From the NCBI RefSeq assembly GCF_021401085.1, contig NZ_JACBFP010000001.1, positions 62,001 to 126,000 of the forward strand: a stretch of 64,000 bases of DNA. The letters are read 5' to 3'. Positions 61,876-64,000 of this stretch are shown here, one piece after another. The DNA is from Chryseobacterium sp. R2A-55. Lineage in GTDB: Bacteria > Bacteroidota > Bacteroidia > Flavobacteriales > Weeksellaceae. The notes under the pieces are model-generated. The model was not told the origin of the DNA, did not search any database, and was given only the letters and a program-made list of their open reading frames with translations. Each line of letters starts with the position of its first letter. Position 1 is the stretch's first letter. Both the position numbers and the translations under genes were made by a program.

Positions 61876-63324
61876 ATGATTAGACTAACAAATATTCTAG
61901 TTTCCGCCGCCATCGCATTTTCTTCTTACGCTTTCGCACAGGGAACTTTCACTTCCAATAACTATCCTCAATCTTTAGACAATTCAGCTTCCAATACCGC
62001 TTCATCCGAAAAATTGATGACCGCCAAAGAACTGGTGGATATCAACATTAATTCCATGATGAGTGATCCGGTTTTGAGGAATGCCAATTGGGGGTTTGTG
62101 ATTTTTGATCCGAAAACCAAAAAAGTGGTCAGTTCTTATAACGAAAATACGCCTCTGATTCCGGCTTCTACCACAAAACTTCTCACCACCGAAACCGCAA
62201 TTCATTTGCTCGGCGAAAAATTCCGGTGGACCACCCAACTCGAATATTCGGGAAACATTGACGAAAACGGAGTTCTTCACGGAAATCTCTATATTGTGGG
62301 AAGTGGCGATCCGTCTTTGGGAACCCGAAAAGCCGGTGCTTCTTCATACAGCGATATTGTTTCTGAATTTAAATCCGCTATGGTGGACAAAGGAATCAAA
62401 AGAGTCAACGGCGATATCATTTTACAAACTGCTGTTTTTAAATCCAATAAAATGCAGACTTTGCCAGAAAATATAGTTTGGCTGGAAAATGGCAGTTATT
62501 ATCTTCCAGTGGGCGGAACATATGAAATCAATCCCGCGAACGAAAGACTCATCGCAAAACAGTCCAACCCTTTTGCAGAGAACAAAAACTATTATTATAT
62601 TTCTCCATACATTAAGCAAATGGTGTATGCCGATCAATTTGACGGAATCGGTTTAACTACTAAATTACCGGATGTTCCGGCCTACCTTGCCAATTCCTTC
62701 AGAACAAATCTGACAAAAAGTGGAATTCCGGTTACCGGAAAAGTGGTGACCAAAACTGTGGATCAAAATCCTGAAAAGAGAGAAATGATTGCAGCTTATC
62801 AATCGCCGACTTTGGCAGAAATCATTTATTACACCAACCAACACAGTGACAATGCTTTGGCGGAAGCCATGCTCAGAATGGTGGGATTCCAAAAAGGTGG
62901 TGACCAATCCCTGGAATCTGGAAGAAACGTGGTGATGGAACATTTAAAGGAGGTTTCGTTTGATACGGAAGGTTTGAATTATTTTGACGGAAGTGGTTTA
63001 TCCAGAAGCAATACCGTTACTCCGATGTCTCAGGTGAAATTCCTGACAAACCTTATGAATGAGAAATATTTCAATACTTATTTGGAATCACTGCCCATTG
63101 CGGGACAAACGGGAACACTCAAAAAATCATTTGCAGGTACCGGAAACGGACAGATTTTTGCGAAGACCGGCACACTCAACAAAGTGAAAACGCTCGCAGG
63201 ATATATGAAAACGAACAGCGGAAAAACACTGGTATTTTCTCTGCTCATTAACAATTATGCAGGATCTGTGGACCAAGTGAAGGTAAAAATGGAACAATTA
63301 CTGGATCCCGCTATGAATCTTTAA
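61876..63324 (+). CDS. dacB: D-alanyl-D-alanine carboxypeptidase/endopeptidase (PBP4-type, S13)
   Basis: This 482-residue periplasmic penicillin-binding protein trims or cleaves peptidoglycan cross-links. Signal peptide NILVSAAIAFSSYAFAQ. All three active-site motifs are present: Ser98-Thr-Thr-Lys101, Ser324-Asp-Asn, and Lys430-Thr-Gly. The order and spacing with a large insert between SxxK and SxN fit family S13. It has its own promoter and a terminator at 63347 follows. Confidence 0.94.
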   Translation: MIRLTNILVSAAIAFSSYAFAQGTFTSNNYPQSLDNSASNTASSEKLMTAKELVDININSMMSDPVLRNANWGFVIFDPKTKKVVSSYNENTPLIPASTTKLLTTETAIHLLGEKFRWTTQLEYSGNIDENGVLHGNLYIVGSGDPSLGTRKAGASSYSDIVSEFKSAMVDKGIKRVNGDIILQTAVFKSNKMQTLPENIVWLENGSYYLPVGGTYEINPANERLIAKQSNPFAENKNYYYISPYIKQMVYADQFDGIGLTTKLPDVPAYLANSFRTNLTKSGIPVTGKVVTKTVDQNPEKREMIAAYQSPTLAEIIYYTNQHSDNALAEAMLRMVGFQKGGDQSLESGRNVVMEHLKEVSFDTEGLNYFDGSGLSRSNTVTPMSQVKFLTNLMNEKYFNTYLESLPIAGQTGTLKKSFAGTGNGQIFAKTGTLNKVKTLAGYMKTNSGKTLVFSLLINNYAGSVDQVKVKMEQLLDPAMNL

Positions 63325-63346
63325 ACTAAATTACAAATTTATACCG

Positions 63347-63378
63347 AACCTTTCAATTTTAATTGGGAGGTTTTTTTT
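63347..63378 (+). terminator. dacB terminator
   Basis: AACCTTTCAATT (63347-63358) pairs with AATTGGGAGGTT (63361-63372) with two G-T pairs, followed by a T-run of eight. Confidence 0.8.
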
Positions 63379-63402
63379 ATCTTTAGCCCAAAATTATTTT
63401 CA

Positions 63403-64000
63403 ATGAAAAAGCTATATTCTGTATTTTTAATGTTGGTTTTCGCAAATTACTTTACCCAAAATCTGGAAGCCGACATGAAAAGCAAGATCAAAAGTGAACT
63501 GGATCATTACAATAAAATGGTCACCTTCAATGTGAACCCAAATACCCTGAATTACGATATTAAATATCAGCGGCTTGATCTCAATTTGGATCCTGCAGTG
63601 CGATTTGTGAGTGGAACGGTGACGACTCATTTTGTTCCCAACCAGAATATTTCCAGCATTTATTTTGATCTGTCCAACATTTTGACCGTGTCTGAAGTAA
63701 AATACCACGGAAGCAATCTGACTTTCACTCAGTTAGCTACCAAAGAAATTAAAATTGACTTCCCGGCAAATATTCCGGCCGCGACTTTGGATTCCCTGTC
63801 CATCAAATATTCCGGAGTACCAGATACCACAGGAAGTGCAGGTGACGCTTTTACGATATCCACACAAGGTGGAACTCCTGTAATGTACACCCTTTCTGAA
63901 CCTTATGGTGCACAGGAATGGTTCCCGACCAAACAAAGCATGAACGACAAAATTGATAAAGTGGATTTTAAGATCATTACTCCATCGCAATATAACGTGG
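63403..64000 (+). CDS. Secreted M1 family metallopeptidase (C-terminus beyond the window)
   Basis: The window holds the first 199 codons. A signal peptide (LYSVFLMLVFANYFTQ) is followed by the M1 N-terminal beta-domain, with DIKYQRLDLNLDPAVRFVSG and TLSEPYGAQEWFPTKQSMND being typical of bacterial M1 aminopeptidases. The zinc motif HExxH lies beyond the edge, so the call rests on the N-terminal domain only. Homologues in Flavobacteriia often end in a T9SS sorting domain, which cannot be checked here. It starts 25 bp after the dacB terminator. Confidence 0.8.
   Translation, partial: MKKLYSVFLMLVFANYFTQNLEADMKSKIKSELDHYNKMVTFNVNPNTLNYDIKYQRLDLNLDPAVRFVSGTVTTHFVPNQNISSIYFDLSNILTVSEVKYHGSNLTFTQLATKEIKIDFPANIPAATLDSLSIKYSGVPDTTGSAGDAFTISTQGGTPVMYTLSEPYGAQEWFPTKQSMNDKIDKVDFKIITPSQYNV

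Noticed and set aside
1-64000. CRISPR array, rRNA operon, insertion sequence or prophage
   Set aside because: No regularly spaced repeats, rRNA sequence, transposase or phage structural gene was seen on either strand.

Overview
The window looks like a chromosomal segment of a Bacteroidota species, most likely family Weeksellaceae (Chryseobacterium/Kaistella relatives). The evidence is the Bacteroidota-type -7 promoter box TAnnTTTG in front of many genes, the GyrB, PriA, PheT and UvrA sequences, the fused ResB-CcsA cytochrome c assembly protein, DUF2490 and RteC proteins, and AT-rich intergenic DNA with flavobacterial-style hairpin repeats. The assignment comes from recognising sequences, not from a search.

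Region 1 (1-15.3 kb) is a cation-transport block that reads as accessory DNA. On the minus strand lie nhaA, a DUF389 membrane protein and a TrkH-type K+ channel subunit cut by the window edge. Divergent from them is an elaborate kdp operon: a leader of very small membrane peptides and two paralogous soluble proteins (4.26-5.86 kb), then kdpA, kdpB, kdpC, an OmpL-like porin, and a KdpD sensor split into a KdpD/UspA protein and a HAMP-PAS histidine kinase. No KdpE is visible. An RteC-family protein, typical of Bacteroidota conjugative transposons, closes the block about 400 bp before gyrB. Two strong palindromic sites lie between the divergent operons.

Region 2 (15.6-33.9 kb) is core genome: gyrB, a DUF3298-type lipoprotein, a diacylglycerol-kinase-like enzyme, the CcsBA fusion, pcm, a Gfo/Idh/MocA oxidoreductase, an M23 peptidase, 3-hydroxybutyryl-CoA dehydrogenase, a GT-C-like membrane protein, a small acidic protein, a META-domain lipoprotein, pheT, dnaN (with a leader hairpin) and a DUF2490 protein.

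Region 3 (34.0-37.4 kb) is an arsenic gene cluster on the minus strand: arsR, arsM, a 54-residue membrane protein, a second methyltransferase and a thioredoxin-type ArsC. No arsenite pump is present. A broken reading frame lies between it and uvrA.

Region 4 (37.5-47.7 kb) holds uvrA, a TetR regulator with a likely autoregulatory operator, a facing pair of perfect DnaA-box sequences, tRNA-Arg(CCT), an M28 peptidase, a methionine aminotransferase and a run of small proteins (VOC, GNAT, DUF1569, secreted proteins of unknown function).

Region 5 (47.7-64 kb) holds a giant thioester-less alpha-2-macroglobulin-like protein, a UbiA-like membrane protein coupled to an Omp85-like protein, a toxin-antitoxin-like pair directly in front of recF, then galE, priA, a PBP4-type carboxypeptidase and the start of a secreted M1 peptidase.

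The parts most worth following up are the kdp leader cluster with its operators, the TA-like pair fused to the recF transcription unit, and the DnaA-box pair at 40.98 kb.
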